Of a stretch of DNA of 64,000 nucleotides, positions 45,301-56,599 are shown in pieces. Position 1 is the stretch's first letter. Each line of letters opens with the position of its first letter. The notes below the pieces were generated by a model. The model ran no database searches, was not told the DNA's origin, and saw only the letters and a list, made by a program, of their open reading frames with translations. This stretch comes from Elephas maximus indicus (taxonomy: Eukaryota; Chordata; Mammalia; Proboscidea; Elephantidae): the NCBI RefSeq assembly GCF_024166365.1, contig NC_064830.1, positions 94,108,968 to 94,172,967 of the forward strand, in the 5' to 3' direction. A program made the position numbers and the translations under genes.

Positions 45301-47106
45301 GACTTTGCCAAATGCCTTTTCTGTATCAATTGATAAGATCATATCATTCTTGTCTTGTTTTATTTATGCAATTGATTAAATTAATTGTTTTTCTAATGTT
45401 GAACCATCCCTGCATACCTGGTATGAATCCCACTTGGTCATGGTGAACTATTTTTTTGATATGTTGTTGAATTCTATTGGCTAGAATTTTGCTGAGGATT
45501 TTTGCGTCTAAGTTCATGAGGGATATTGGTCTGTAATTTCCTTTTTTTGTGGTGTCTTTACCTGGTTTTGGTATCAGGGTTATGCTGGCTTCATAGAATG
45601 AGTTTGGGAGCATTCCAACCTTTTCTACGCTCTGAAATACCTTTAGTAGTAGTGGTGTTAACCCTTCTTTGAAAGTTTGGTAGAATTTTCCAGTGAAGCC
45701 ATCAGGGCCAAGGCTTTTTTTTGTTGGGAGTTTTTTAATTACTTTTTCAATCTCTTTTGTTATCGGTTTATTTAGTTGTTCTACCTCTGTTTGTGTTAGT
45801 TTAGGTAGGTAATATGTTTCTAGAAATTTGTCCATATCCTCTAGGTTTTCAAATTTGCTAGAGTACAATTTTTCATAGCATTCTGTTATGATTATTTTAA
45901 TTTCGATTGAGTATGTTGTGATATCGCCCACCTCATTTCTTATTCATGGTATTTGCTTCCTCTCGTGTTTTTCTTTTGTCAGTTTGGCCAGTGGTTTATT
46001 GATTTTGTTGATCTTTTCAAAGGAAAAGATTTTGGTCTTAACTCTTTCAATTGTTTTCCTATTCTCTATTTCCTGTAATTCTGCTCTAATTTTTATTATT
46101 TGCTCTCTTCTGTTGCCTGAGGGCTTCATTAGCTGCTGTCTTTCTATTTGTTTGAGTTGTAGAGTTAATGCTTTGATTTTGGTCCTTTCTTCTCTTTGTA
46201 TGTGTGCATTTACTGCTATAAATTGACCTCTGAGCATTGCTTTTGCTGTGCCCCAAAGGTTTGGGTAGGATGTGTTTTCATTCTCATTTGATTCTGTGAA
46301 TTTCTTTATTCTGTTCTTAATTTCTTCTATAATCCACTAGTTTTTGAGCAAGGTGTTGTTCAATTCCCATGTGTTTGATTTTTTTTTTTTCTTGCTTTTT
46401 CTGTTACTGATTTCTACCTTTACAGCTTTATGTATTATAATGGGCCTACACAGGTCTATGCAGAGGTGAAAGGCATTTAAAGTCCATGGACCACTTATGC
46501 CTGTGCCTAGGCAAGGAGCTGTTTCTGCCCTGAGTTCCTAGCTTAGGGGAGGCGGCAGATTATTTTTTCCTGTTTGTTAATTTGTTCCCTCCCCAAGGCC
46601 GGGAGAATGGCTCAGGATGTGTCACAGATCCTACTTCTGTCCCAGGGGACACAGCAATCTCTGAAGCTGGCTCAGACCTAGTGCAGAGCAAGAAGGGGGC
46701 AGGTAAATGGGAGAGAGGTTTTTCCCAAAGGGGTGTTTTTTGGTCCACACAGTAGGTTAGATGCATGTACTTACCTTTTGCCGCTTGAGTGACACGTTTC
46801 ACTGATTTTAGAGGCATGAGTGAACTCTTCGCACCTCCGCCTCTCCTTATGTAGAAAACACATCCCGAAGCCACTACTTTCCTCACTGCACGCGTGCCAG
46901 CAGATCCAGTCTGTGGGATGCTGGTTCCTGCCGGGTCAGGTACCATGTACCTCTTCCCCTGCCACTCAGCCTGATTCAACTTTGCCTTTGATGTTCAGGG
47001 CTTCTAGACTGTCACATAAATCTATTCTGTTGTTTTTTCGGATCTTTGTTGTAAGAGGGACCACAGCAAGCGCGAGACTACTCCGCCATCTTTGCCCTGC
47101 CTCCTC
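42318..47106 (-). mobile_element. L1 LINE with 5' UTR, lacking ORF1 and the endonuclease
   Basis: On the minus strand it starts at 47106 with 'ggcagggcaaagatggcggag', the usual opening of an L1 5' UTR. At about 46445 it passes abruptly into ORF2 downstream of the endonuclease domain. ORF2 pieces: 46237-45944, 45931-45344 (with [32 protein letters not shown] and [14 protein letters not shown]), 45342-45085, 45014-44763 (just after a FADD box near 45025), 44696-43806 and 43827-43315 (C-terminal LIHCWWEC). The 3' UTR runs to 42340 and an A-rich end. At least five frame breaks make it inactive, but the divergence is modest, so it is a lineage-specific copy. Confidence 0.93.
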
Positions 47107-47880
47107 TTCTGTTGTGTTTTAGGTGAAAGTTTACAGAGCAAGTTAGGTTCCCCTTCAACAATTTTTTACAAATTATTCTGTGCCATTGGTTATAATATTT
47201 ACAATGTGTCAGCATTCTCATTATTTCCATCCTGTTTGTTCTGTTTCCATTCACCTAGCTTCCTTTCCCCCCCTCGCCCTCTCATCTTTGTTTTTGGGTA
47301 AAGGCTGACCATTTGGTCTTATATAATTAATTGCTTAAGGGAGCGTATTACTCACAGGTGGTACTGTTTATTTTATAAGCCAATCTATTATTTGGCTGAA
47401 AGATGACCTGCAGAAATAGCTTCGATTCCAAGTTCAAAGATTATCTTAGGGCAATAGTCTCAGGGCTTCCTCTAGTCTCCATCAGTCCAGTAGATCTGGC
47501 CTTTTTTAGGAATTTGAGTTTTGTCTTACATTTTTCTCCCATTCTATCCAGAACCATCTATTATATCCCTGGTCAGAACAGCTGGTAGTGGTAGCCAGGC
47601 ACCATTTAATTCTTCAAGTCTCAGGTTAGAAGAAGCTGTGGAGCGAGTGGGCTATTAGTCCCATGGACTAGTTTCTTCTTTGAGCCTTTGATTTCCTTCA
47701 TTCTCTTTTGCTCCATGTGAGTAGAAACCAATAGTTGTATCTTAGGTGGCCGCTCACAAGCTTTTAAGACACTGGACACTACTCACCAAACTAAGGTGTA
47801 GAACATTATCATTGTGAGCTATGTTACGCCAATTGACTGAGTTGTCCCCTGTAACATTACAATTTTATCAGAGATCCAAG
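47107..47880 (-). mobile_element. Older L1 3' UTR, minus strand
   Basis: The same 3'-UTR order as in the L1 to its left ('aggtgaaagtttacagagcaag' at the end, 'cttttaagacactggacac' inside) but more diverged. The younger L1 begins exactly where this one ends. Confidence 0.8.
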
Positions 47881-47959
47881 TTTAAGATACACTTTCTTAT
47901 ATCATTTGTTTTTCCAGGTTTCTACATAATTTCTAGAACCATGATTTAAAAGCATAAAG

Positions 47960-48575
47960 GTATAAAAATAATATATGCAAACTGTGGTATATCCATACAA
48001 TGGAATATTATTCAGCCAGAAAAAGGAATGAACTATTGATACATAGATGGATCTCAAAATAATTACGATGAGTGAAAGAAGCCAGGTCAAACAATAATAA
48101 TTACTACATGACACTATTTATATAAAACCAAACCCACTGCTGTCGAGTTGATTCAGGCTCATAGTAACCCCATAGGGTTTCCAAGGCTGTAAATCTCTGT
48201 GGAAGCAGACTTCTACATCTTTCTCCTATGGAGCTGCTGGTGGTTTTGAACCACTGACCTTTTGGTTAGCAGTCAATCACTTTAACTAATGTGCCAACAA
48301 GGCTCCTTTCATTTATATAAAATTCTAGAAAATACAAACTAACCTACAGTAACAACAGATCAGTGGTTGCCTAGGAGTGGAGAAAGGTTTGGAAGGGAGG
48401 TTATGTTTTAAGGAGGGGCAGGAGAAAACCTTTGGGAGTGATGGGCATGTTCATTATCTTGGTTTCATGGGTATAGCCATATGTCAAACCTTATCAAATT
48501 AAAAATTTTAAATATGTACAGTTCATTATATGTCAGTTTTACCTCAATAAAGCTGTTTAAAGAGACAAAATAATA
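47960..48575 (+). mobile_element. Old L1 ORF2 end and 3' UTR
   Basis: 'tggaatattattcagccagaaaaagg' and 'gatcagtggttgcctagg' are ordered text of old L1 elements, ending 'ttacctcaataaagctgttt'. Split by a SINE. Confidence 0.75.
48128..48310 (-). repeat. AfroSINE, long form, in old L1
   Basis: Flanked by a perfect 12-base ATTTATATAAAA (48116-48127 and 48311-48322). Confidence 0.94.
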
Positions 48576-48579
48576 ATAT

Positions 48580-49110
48580 ATGTACATGGTAAAAGTTTAA
48601 ATGGTAAAAGAGTATAAGATTAAAATATGAGTCCCTTCCTAGGCACAGCATTTAAAGCTCACCCACATATTCCATGTGTCCCCCATATATTTCCCAGCTT
48701 CCTTTGCAGTATGGTGGGGTCACGTGGCTGGTCTGATTGAGGCACACCAATGTTGTTACTAGGTGGAAGCCCCAGGTTCTCTCTCAGCATGGCTCGTACT
48801 GGTTGTACAAGGAAATGCAGTCAGTCGGTGCTTACTGATGCCAAGACTGCTTGCTAAGGACAGGCAGGCAGATTACTTTTAAAGGGGTTTACAAGTAGAC
48901 AGTTCATACAAGTTACGTCATCAACATTCTTGATCATGCTACGCAGGCGCAGTGGGGTTTCCATATAACCTGTAAGCAAAAGCAGGATTCAAATACAAAG
49001 CTGGGGGGCGGGGAGTGCAGGGGGAAGCCCAGCAAAGGAAACAATTTTGCAATATAACACTGTAGGGGAGGAAGCCAGGTAAAGAATACAGGCTGTGGGG
49101 GCTCTGTTTC
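48580..49110. other. Unassigned spacer sequence
   Basis: No gene or nameable repeat is seen. Confidence 0.3.
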
Positions 49111-49114
49111 AATG

Positions 49115-49276
49115 TGTTACAGAGTAGAACTGATCTCCATAGGTAGGGTTTTCTTGGCTGTAATCTTTACCGAAGCAGATCACAAGGTCTTTCTTCCATG
49201 GTGCTGTTGGGTGGGATAGAACTCCAACCTCTTGGTTAGTACCTAAGAGTAAACCGTTTGCTCCACCCAGGGACCG
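49115..49276 (-). repeat. AfroSINE-related fragment
   Basis: It carries 'cagagtagaactgatctcc', 'ggctgtaatctttaccgaagcag' and a head near 'gctccacccagggaccg'. This mixes features of the long and GGGTGG-head forms. Confidence 0.7.
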
Positions 49277-49399
49277 CACTCATGTGCCTAGAGCTGTCAT
49301 TTTTAACAGCTACAGAATATTACCGTGCTTGGAAGAACCATTCCTGTCTACACAATTAGACACTCACATTCCTCCCAAATGTTGCTCTTGCATACACTA

Positions 49400-49570
49400 C
49401 TAGCTGCCGGGCATCAAGTGAACAGTGGTGAACAAAGCAGTCACGGCTCCTAACTCATGAACTTTATGGTCAAAAGAGACCTTATCTACATTATTGCCAA
49501 TCCTCAAAACAAACCTACGAGTAATGGTTGAGTATCTCTATTTGCGTGTCAGAACACTATAGCTCCAAGA
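49400..49570 (-). repeat. MIR-family fragment
   Basis: 'cattattgccaatcctcaaaac', 'cctacgagtaatggttgag' and 'gctccaagaaggtaa' suggest a MIR core in reverse. Confidence 0.45.
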
Positions 49571-49591
49571 AGGTAAATATATGAGCTGAAT

Positions 49592-50021
49592 ACTATTCAT
49601 TTTCTAGAGCTGCTGTAACAAAGTACCATGAATTGGGTGGTTTCTAAGAACAGAAATTTATTGTCTCACACAGTTCTCAAGCCTAGTAGACTCAATTCAA
49701 GGTGTCGACGGGGCCATGCTCTCTCCTAAGGCTCTAGAGGAAGATTCGGTCTCGTTTCTCCTGGCTTATGATATCCCAGGTGTTGTTTGGCTTGCAGCTG
49801 CAGCATAACTCTGTTGTCACATGGGCATCTGCCCTCTGTCTGTCTGTCTGTGTCTCTGCTCTTTTATAGGACACCAGTCATATTAGATTTGGGTCCACCC
49901 TTCCCTGGTCTAACTGAAAACATATTCGAAGACCCTATTTCCCAACAAGGCCATATTCGCAGGTATCAGGGGTTAAGACTTCAGCATAAATCTTTGGAGG
50001 GGACACAATTTAACCCATAAC
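49592..50021 (-). mobile_element. MLT1-type (MaLR) solo LTR, minus strand
   Basis: 'tctagagctgctgtaacaaagtacc' at the left and 'ggggacacaatttaacccataaca' at the right are the two ends of an MLT1-type LTR in reverse. Ancient fossil. Confidence 0.85.
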
Positions 50022-50299
50022 AAACACCTAGCATGACTTAGGATAGAGTAGATGTGCAATCACTCTGTGAGTCTTGGGGAGTCGCAAGACTCGCACCTGA
50101 TGGAGGCAGGATTCACAGCCAGGCCTGCCTGGTTCACTACACCAGGCATGAGCTGGCCGGAAGAGCACACAGTCTCATGGGAGACACAAACATCAAGCAA
50201 ATCCAATACGTTCTCAATGGAGGCAGGTCTGGACCAGAGCCAGGTGGTGCATAAAGGACAGAGCGGCTGGGCTATTGGAGGGAGTCCGAAGAGCAGAGG

Positions 50300-50800
50300 C
50301 CTGGAGGAGAGGTGGAAGCAGGCCTTGTGGACAGCTGGGTGATCCTTCCAAGCAGAAGGATCAGCATGGGAGAATGTGGGTGAGAGAGTCTGGCACACTG
50401 AGGAAACTCCAAGTAGGTGGTTAATATAGCTGGAACAGAAAGCAGGCAAGATTCAGAGATGGAGACAAGACTGACCAAGTTGGTGAGGTTGTGCAGGACC
50501 TGAAATGTCAGGCCAGAGTTTGTATTTATCCTGAGGGTGACAAATAAGAACTACAAAGGATTGAACTTGATCAGCCTTGGGCAATGGCAGCCTGGTGGAT
50601 GGAGTCTTCCCTCCTGACAATAGAAGGGGAACTTTGACAAGGTAACCCAAGGCTGGGAAGCTGATGACATCCTTTGAGCATAAAAGGTCCATCTTCCTGC
50701 AGTGAAGGATGTGATCCTGCTTAGCTCTTCCAGCCTAAGGTTCTCCCTTCTCTCCTCCAGCTTCAGGATCTGAGGCCTTGATAACCAACTTGCCATCTAT
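50300..50800 (-). repeat. Probable L2 fragments
   Basis: Diverged text such as 'gaggttgtgcaggacctg' and 'gtttgtatttatcctgagggtg' fits L2 in reverse. Confidence 0.4.
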
Positions 50801-51169
50801 AAATTTCACACAAGAGGAGGAATAACCTGGTGGAGGTGTGCAGAAATGCAGAGGAGTAAAAAGACAGTGAGGGAGTGGGGGAAGGAGAGCTCAAGGGAGA
50901 GGGAATGGCCACATTCTCTGGCAGCTATGGGTTTGCCATGTTGAACACATCAAGATCTAGGGCAAAGGCCCTCTGCCTGTGTGCCTTTCTCAGGGTCGAG
51001 CTGCACAGTCTATATTACTTGAACTAGAAGCAAAGAGATGTTGAACATTTTCCAGAAGACTGGGTGTCCTTGACTGGCTGGCCACCTTCTGTGGTTAAGG
51101 GTGTGGTACTGAGGTTTCTGGAGCATGGACCTTTTTGAACAGGACTGTGGGAGTAGAGAGTAACTGGGT

Positions 51170-51640
51170 CTGCTGTCTTAGGGAGCGTAGCCCAGAAAGA
51201 ACATTCTAAGAAGATGACACTTAAGCAGAGACTTGAATGAGGTGGTAGAATGAGTTATGCAAATATCTGGGAGAAGAGAGCTGTAAGTGCAAAGGCCCTG
51301 AGGCAAGAGCAGGCTTGGCTCCTTGTTCAATGAATAGCAAGGAGGCCCAAGTGGCTGGAGCAAAATAAATGAGAGGGGGAAAGGTAGGAAGCAAGCTCAG
51401 AGAAGTACCCAGCGGCTGATTTCTAGAGGGCCTGTGGGCTTTAAGATTTTATTCTACTGGGAAGCCACTTGAGCGTGAGAGCAGGAAAGTAACAGGCCAT
51501 GATTTACCTTTTAAAATGATACCCTGGTCACTGTGTGGAGGATGTACTTAGTGGGGCATGGATGGACGCAAGGAGACCAATCAGAAGGCTACTGAAGAGA
51601 TCCAGGTACAAGATGATGGTGGTTTGTATTAGAGCGGGTT
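51170..51640 (-). repeat. L2 LINE 3' part, minus strand
   Basis: Clear reversed L2 text: 'aagtgcaaaggccctgaggc', 'aatagcaaggaggcccaagtgg', 'aggccatgatttacc', 'gaagagatccaggtacaag'. A continuation lies at 52340-52480 beyond later insertions. Confidence 0.75.
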
Positions 51641-51734
51641 TCTCAACCTCAGTACTATCAACATGTTGGATTGGATGAGTTTATGTTGTGGGAGGATGTC
51701 CTGTGCATTGTAGGATATTTAACAGCACACCTGG
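51640..51734. repeat. MER20-like hAT element, left part
   Basis: 'gggtttctcaacctcagtactatcaac' and 'cctgtgcattgtaggatatttaacagcac' match MER20. The right part is at 52221-52340; an LTR splits it. Confidence 0.8.
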
Positions 51735-52215
51735 TGTCATAGATTGAATTATGTCTCCCCAAAAATGTGTGTATCAATTGGGCTGGGCCACGATTCCTGG
51801 TATTGTGTGATTTTGCTATATGTTGTAAATCCTGCCTCTAGGATGTTAATGAGGGCGGATGGGCGGCAGTTGTGTTAGTGAGGCAGGACTCAGCCTACAG
51901 GATTAGTTTGTGTCTTGAGGCAATCTCTTCAGAGATAAAAAGACAGAAGCAAGCAGAGAGACTGGGGACTTCATACTACTAAGGAAGCAGTGCCAGGAGC
52001 GGAGCACATCCTTTGGACCTGGGGTTCCTGCACAGAGGAGCTCCTAATCTGGGGGAAGATTGATGAGAAGGCCAACAGAGAGAGAAAGCCTTCACCTGGA
52101 GCTGACACCCTGAATTTGGGCTTTAACCTACTAGACTGTGAGAGAATAAATTTCTCTTTGTTAAAGCCATCCACTTGCGGTAACTCTGTTATAGCAGCAC
52201 TAGGTGACTAAGACA
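51735..52215 (+). mobile_element. MaLR/ERVL-type solo LTR inserted in MER20
   Basis: A 481-base LTR with TG...CA ends ('tgtcatagattg' and 'gactaagaca') and a perfect 5-base target-site duplication CCTGG (51730-51734 and 52216-52220). This is the length known for ERVL/MaLR integration. It has an AATAAA near 52146. A fossil solo LTR. Confidence 0.95.
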
Positions 52216-52220
52216 CCTGG

Positions 52221-52340
52221 CCTCTACCCACTAGATGTCAGCAGCACTCTCCTCACCTCAGTTAAGACAACCAAAAATGGCTTCACATGTTGCCAAATGT
52301 CCCCTGGGGTTGAAATTATCCTTCTCTGAGAACTGCGGTA
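52221..52340. repeat. MER20-like hAT element, right part
   Basis: 'cctctacccactagatgtcag', 'gacaaccaaaaatggcttc' and 'ttgccaaatgtcccctgggg' continue MER20 after the LTR. Confidence 0.8.
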
Positions 52341-52480
52341 TTAGAGCGATATCACAGAGGAAGCAAGACAAGGCTGTAGACATATTTTGAAGGTAGACTG
52401 GGAAAATTTGCTGATGGAATGGATGCTGATGATGGGATGCAAGAAAAAGAAGAATCGAGAACGACTTCAGTTGTCTGCGC
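52340..52480 (-). repeat. L2 LINE continuation
   Basis: 'gacatattttgaaggtagactgg' and 'atttgctgatggaatggatgctgatg' are reversed L2 ORF2 text following on from 51640. Confidence 0.65.
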
Positions 52481-52941
52481 AACAGGGTGTGCCTGATTCA
52501 CAGAATGTCACAGCTTTTGTCAGAAGGCTCCTCTGGGCCATTTGGTTGCCCAATAAATGAGCACTTTCCCTTGGGGTTTTTCTGTCTTGTCAGTCCTTAG
52601 GCCTGCTGCTTCTGAAGGAAAGTGCTAGACAAACGTAACACCCCTGATTCTGGTCATACAACACTCTCCTTCGGCACCAGTGCCTGCTCCCTGCTTTAAG
52701 GTACGAGAGTTGTCTGTGGAAAAGTCAAAGAATGAGGCTTCAGTGACTCCACAGGGAAATATTTGACACTTTTCTCCTATCCTCTGGAATTCACGCTTGC
52801 ATGTCCTACGGAAATTGTTGCGTTTCATATCAGCACAAATGAATTTCACAATGTGAATGTGAAGCAGTTAAATGGGTTTCAGGGGATTCCCACTTCCACC
52901 ATTTTGCCTAGATAAATATACCAAGAAAGTAGTTTGGGCAC

Positions 52942-53417
52942 TGTTTTAGGGTGGGCTCTCTAGAGGAGCAAAACCAGTGAAATGTATATACATAAACATA
53001 GAGAGATTTATTTCAAGGAAATTGCTTACACAGTTGTGGAGGCTGACAAGTCCCAAATCCATGGGTCAGGCATCAGGCTGGAGGCTTCTCCTAACTCATG
53101 TGATTACAAGGGCTGACAAACCCAAAATCTGCAGGTCAGGCGGCAGGCTGCTGTCTCACGTCCCAAGAATCAGAGGTCAGAGGATGACAAATCGGATGAA
53201 GGATTCAGAGAGAGCTTTGCCTGAACATCCATACTTATTGAATGCATGCCACACCCCCAATGAAACTGGCTTTCACTCGATTGGCTTTCAATCTATTGAC
53301 TTTCAACTGATTGGCTACTCACATCAGATCACAAAATGGAGGATGATTACATAATATCTGCAAAAACCACTGATAATCATGGCCTAACTAGGTTGACACA
53401 TAACCTTAACCACCGCA
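52942..53417 (-). mobile_element. ERVL/MaLR-related LTR, minus strand
   Basis: It runs from 'tgttttagggtgggctctct' to 'ccttaaccaccgca'. Internal text such as 'catggcctaactaggttgacac' and 'cacaaaatggagg' is shared with the other LTR family here. Flanks GGCAC (52937-52941) and GACAC (53418-53422) differ at one base, a plausible target-site duplication. A fossil solo LTR. Confidence 0.75.
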
Positions 53418-53465
53418 GACACTCTTGTCAGATTTAATGGAACAAATTTCCTGGCAGTATGGAAG

Positions 53466-53765
53466 ACTAAGAAGTTCAGCCAGAATGCTGCTTAGAAGCA
53501 AAGATGGTGAGACTTTGTCTCACTTACTTTGGACATGTTACCAGGAAGGACCAGTCCCTGGAGAAGGACATCACGCTTGGTAAAGCAGAGGGCCAGTGAA
53601 AAAGAGAAAGACCCTCAACAAGACGGATTGACACAGTGGCTGCAACAATGGGCTCAAACATAGCATCAATTGTGAAGATGGCGTAGGGCCAGGCAGTGTT
53701 TCATTCTGTTATACACAGGGTTGCTGTGAGTCGGAACTGATTCAATGGCACCTAACAAAAACAAC
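53466..53765 (+). mobile_element. RTE LINE 3' fragment
   Basis: It starts in the C-terminal coding part ('cagccagaatgctgcttagaagc') and ends 'ggcacctaacaaaaacaac'. Confidence 0.9.
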
Positions 53766-54189
53766 GTGAAGCACTGCTAGAAGTTCCTGGTCTTGTATTA
53801 GGAGGTCTCTTCATAACTGACCCAAATGAAGTCATCAAGTATTTGAGTGTCGCTGACCTCCCAAGGAGACAAAGGGCAGAAGAGGCTTGGGAAAGGCATT
53901 CCAGAATGTGAGGCCCAGGGAGAATACACTTACAGCCTGTACACCAGGTTCTCCTGCTCCAGCCAACCGAACCAAGCCCAGCTCTTTGCAAAGGATCTTT
54001 GAGAAGGTAAATAAATGAGTGAATCATCCCTGGGCACCTGCAGCTTCTCATAGCAGAAATTAAAAAAAAGAAGAAAAAAACACTTGTGGGAATCTGCTTT
54101 TCATATTTCGAGGTGATGATTTAGAGAAGTGCTAAAAATGTTTGTTTCTATTTATAAACATTAGTCTGTTTTGTTCTTGTAACATTGGA

Positions 54190-54880
54190 TTAGATTTTTT
54201 AAAATTTTTTATTTCAAAATATTATAGATTCACAAGAAGTTGCAAAGAGATGATGAAGGTCCTCTGTACCCTTCACCCAGTTTCCCTCAATGTTTGGCAG
54301 TTTCTCAAAAAGTTAAACATAGAATTACTACATGACCCAGCAATTGCACTCCTAGGCATATACCCCCTCAAATTGAAAACATGTATTCACACAAAAACTT
54401 GTACATGAATATGCATTGCAATATTACTCATACTTTCATTATGAAACAACCCAAATGTCCATCAACTGATGAATGGATGAACAAAATGTGGTATATCTAC
54501 ACAATGTAATATTATTTGACTGTAAAGAGGAATGAAATACTGATAGATGCTACAACACGGATGAACCGTGAAAACATTATACTAAGTGAAAAAAGCCAAG
54601 CACAAAAGGCCACATATTGTACGATTCCATTTGTATGGAATGTCCAGAATAGTCAAGCCCATAGAAGCAGAAAATAGAGTAGCAATTGCCAGAGCCTGGG
54701 GATGAGGGAAGTAGGGAGTCACTGCTAATGAGTATGTGATTTCTATTTGGGGTAATGACACAATCTGGAATTAGATACTAGTGATGATTACACGACTGTC
54801 AAAATACTAAAATCCAGCAAGTTGTACACTTTAAAATGGTGAATTTTGTGGTATGTAAATTATATCTCAATTATATATAG
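54190..54880 (+). mobile_element. Old L1 ORF2 end and 3' UTR
   Basis: 'actacatgacccagcaattgc', 'ccaaatgtccatcaactgatgaatgg', 'aatggtgaattttgtggtatgtaaattat' are in L1 order. The short frame at 54142-54408 includes the conserved HDPAIALLGIYP-like segment. Inactive. Confidence 0.8.
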
Positions 54881-54887
54881 ATATAAA

Positions 54888-55081
54888 ACCCATCGCCATG
54901 GAGTTGATTCCTACTCCTACAGACCCTGTAGGACAGAGTAGAACTGCCCCATAGGGTTTCCAAGGCTGTAATCTTTACAGAAGCAGGCTGCCACACTTTT
55001 TTCCCAGAGAGGCTGGTGGGTTTGAGCTAACGACATTTTGGTTAGCAGCTGAGCACCTAACCAATGCACCACCAGGGCTCC
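54888..55081 (-). repeat. AfroSINE, long form
   Basis: Long-form block 'ggctgtaatctttacagaagcagg' present; it sits at the AT-rich end of the old L1, with ATATATAG-like flanks. Confidence 0.88.
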
Positions 55082-55084
55082 ATA

Positions 55085-55655
55085 TATAGTAAAAAAAAAT
55101 AGATATAGATATATAAAATCTGACAGGAGGAAGATATAAATGTGATAGTCACCTCTCTATACACAGACAGCATTAAAGCCTTGAGATTGTTCAAGATCTT
55201 TTAGAGAGGACTGAGCCTCGGGCTCCCCTCTGCTTACCAATGATCTTTTGCAGTGGGCAAGTGAATGAATTCTGGCCAATGAGACTTCAGTAGAAGTCTG
55301 TTGGTGTGGGGAGGTTTCTGGGAGAGTCTTCCTAGCTTTTAAAAGGGACATAAAATGAGGATATTCCCTACTTTCTGGCCCTGAATATTGTCATACACAT
55401 GAGATACTCAGAATTGAGGCAGCCATCTTGAGTCCTTGAGGAAAACCACCTAAGAAGAGATGTCAGCTTGCTGAGGATGGCAGAGTAAGCCCACAAGAAG
55501 GACCTGGGTCCCTGATGACGTTATCACAGCACTGAATTAACCAATCCTGTAATGACCTTACCTCCGGACTTCTTGTTAAGTGAGATAAAAATTCCCCTTT
55601 TTTGAGCCACTTTGACTGGGGTTTTTGTTACTTGCAGCCAAAAGCATCATAATTA
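55085..55655. other. Unassigned spacer sequence
   Basis: No gene or nameable repeat is seen. A segment at about 55150-55235 is repeated in diverged form at 55875-55955 ('gattgttcaagatct' followed by 'agagaggac'). Confidence 0.4.
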
Positions 55656-55659
55656 ATAG

Positions 55660-55830
55660 ACTATCAAATGCTGCTGAGACATCAAGTAATGTAATGACTA
55701 TGGCAGAAATTGTAGCTGTCCCCTAGTATCTTCTTACACAATTATAGAATTTTTAGCTGGGCTATGGCCCTGAGAATAAGTTCCAGTCATGGAGTCTGAG
55801 CAGAAGTGATACGATTGTGTCCTTTAAGGG
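55660..55830 (-). repeat. L2 LINE fragment
   Basis: 'atcaaatgctgctgagacatcaag' is reversed L2 ORF2 text. Confidence 0.5.
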
Positions 55831-56599
55831 CAGGAGCAGGTCCTTCCCTTCTCCCTTCCTTTCCTTTTCATTGTCATAGTCATCTCTCTGCACATAGATG
55901 ACACTTAAGGCCTTGGGATTGTTCAAGATCTCCTAGAGAGGACCGAGCCTCGGGAATGATGGTAGAAGTTGGAGGAGCCATCTTACAGCAAGAGAAGGAA
56001 ACCCTGTGTTGAGGATGGCAGAGCAACAAGGGAAAAGGAATCTGGGCCCTTAATGCCTGTGAGTTGTCATGCCAGTTCTAGACCTCCTATCTAGACTTGC
56101 TGGTGAGAGGAAAAATAAATTTGGATATTTGTTATTTTCTAGTAGATTATACTTATTTTTCAGCAAATACACTCTCCTCCTCCCTTATCTGGGAGGGATA
56201 TGCTTTCTCTGCCCATTGATAACAGACTTAGCCATGTGACTTGCTTTAGAAAATGGGACATAGGCAGATGGGGTTGTATGCCATGCCCAAACAGAGGCAT
56301 AAAATGTGCTTGCATGGTTAGGCTTGGTCTTTTGGGTTCCTGCCCTCCACCATGGGAGGAGCATGCCCCAGGTAACCACTGCTTCTTTAGCCTGGGTCCT
56401 GGAATGAGAGACACATGGAGCAGACCTAAACCCACCCACAGCCTAAAGGAGAGCCATCTTTGGGAGACCTATGGGAGAAAAATATTTTAGAGTAGTTTGT
56501 TATGCACATTATCACAGCAAAAACTGACCAAAACAGGTTCTCTCTGTTGTAGTGTCAGAGCCTATATCCTAACTAAAACAAGGAGTAAAGAATATCCCT

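Noticed and set aside
43315-46237. Several long minus-strand frames as host genes
   Set aside because: They are pieces of L1 ORF2 with clear LINE-1 motifs.
46560-46979. A 139-residue minus-strand frame as a gene or L1 ORF1
   Set aside because: It lies in the GC-rich L1 5' UTR and has no coiled coil or RNA-binding motif of ORF1.
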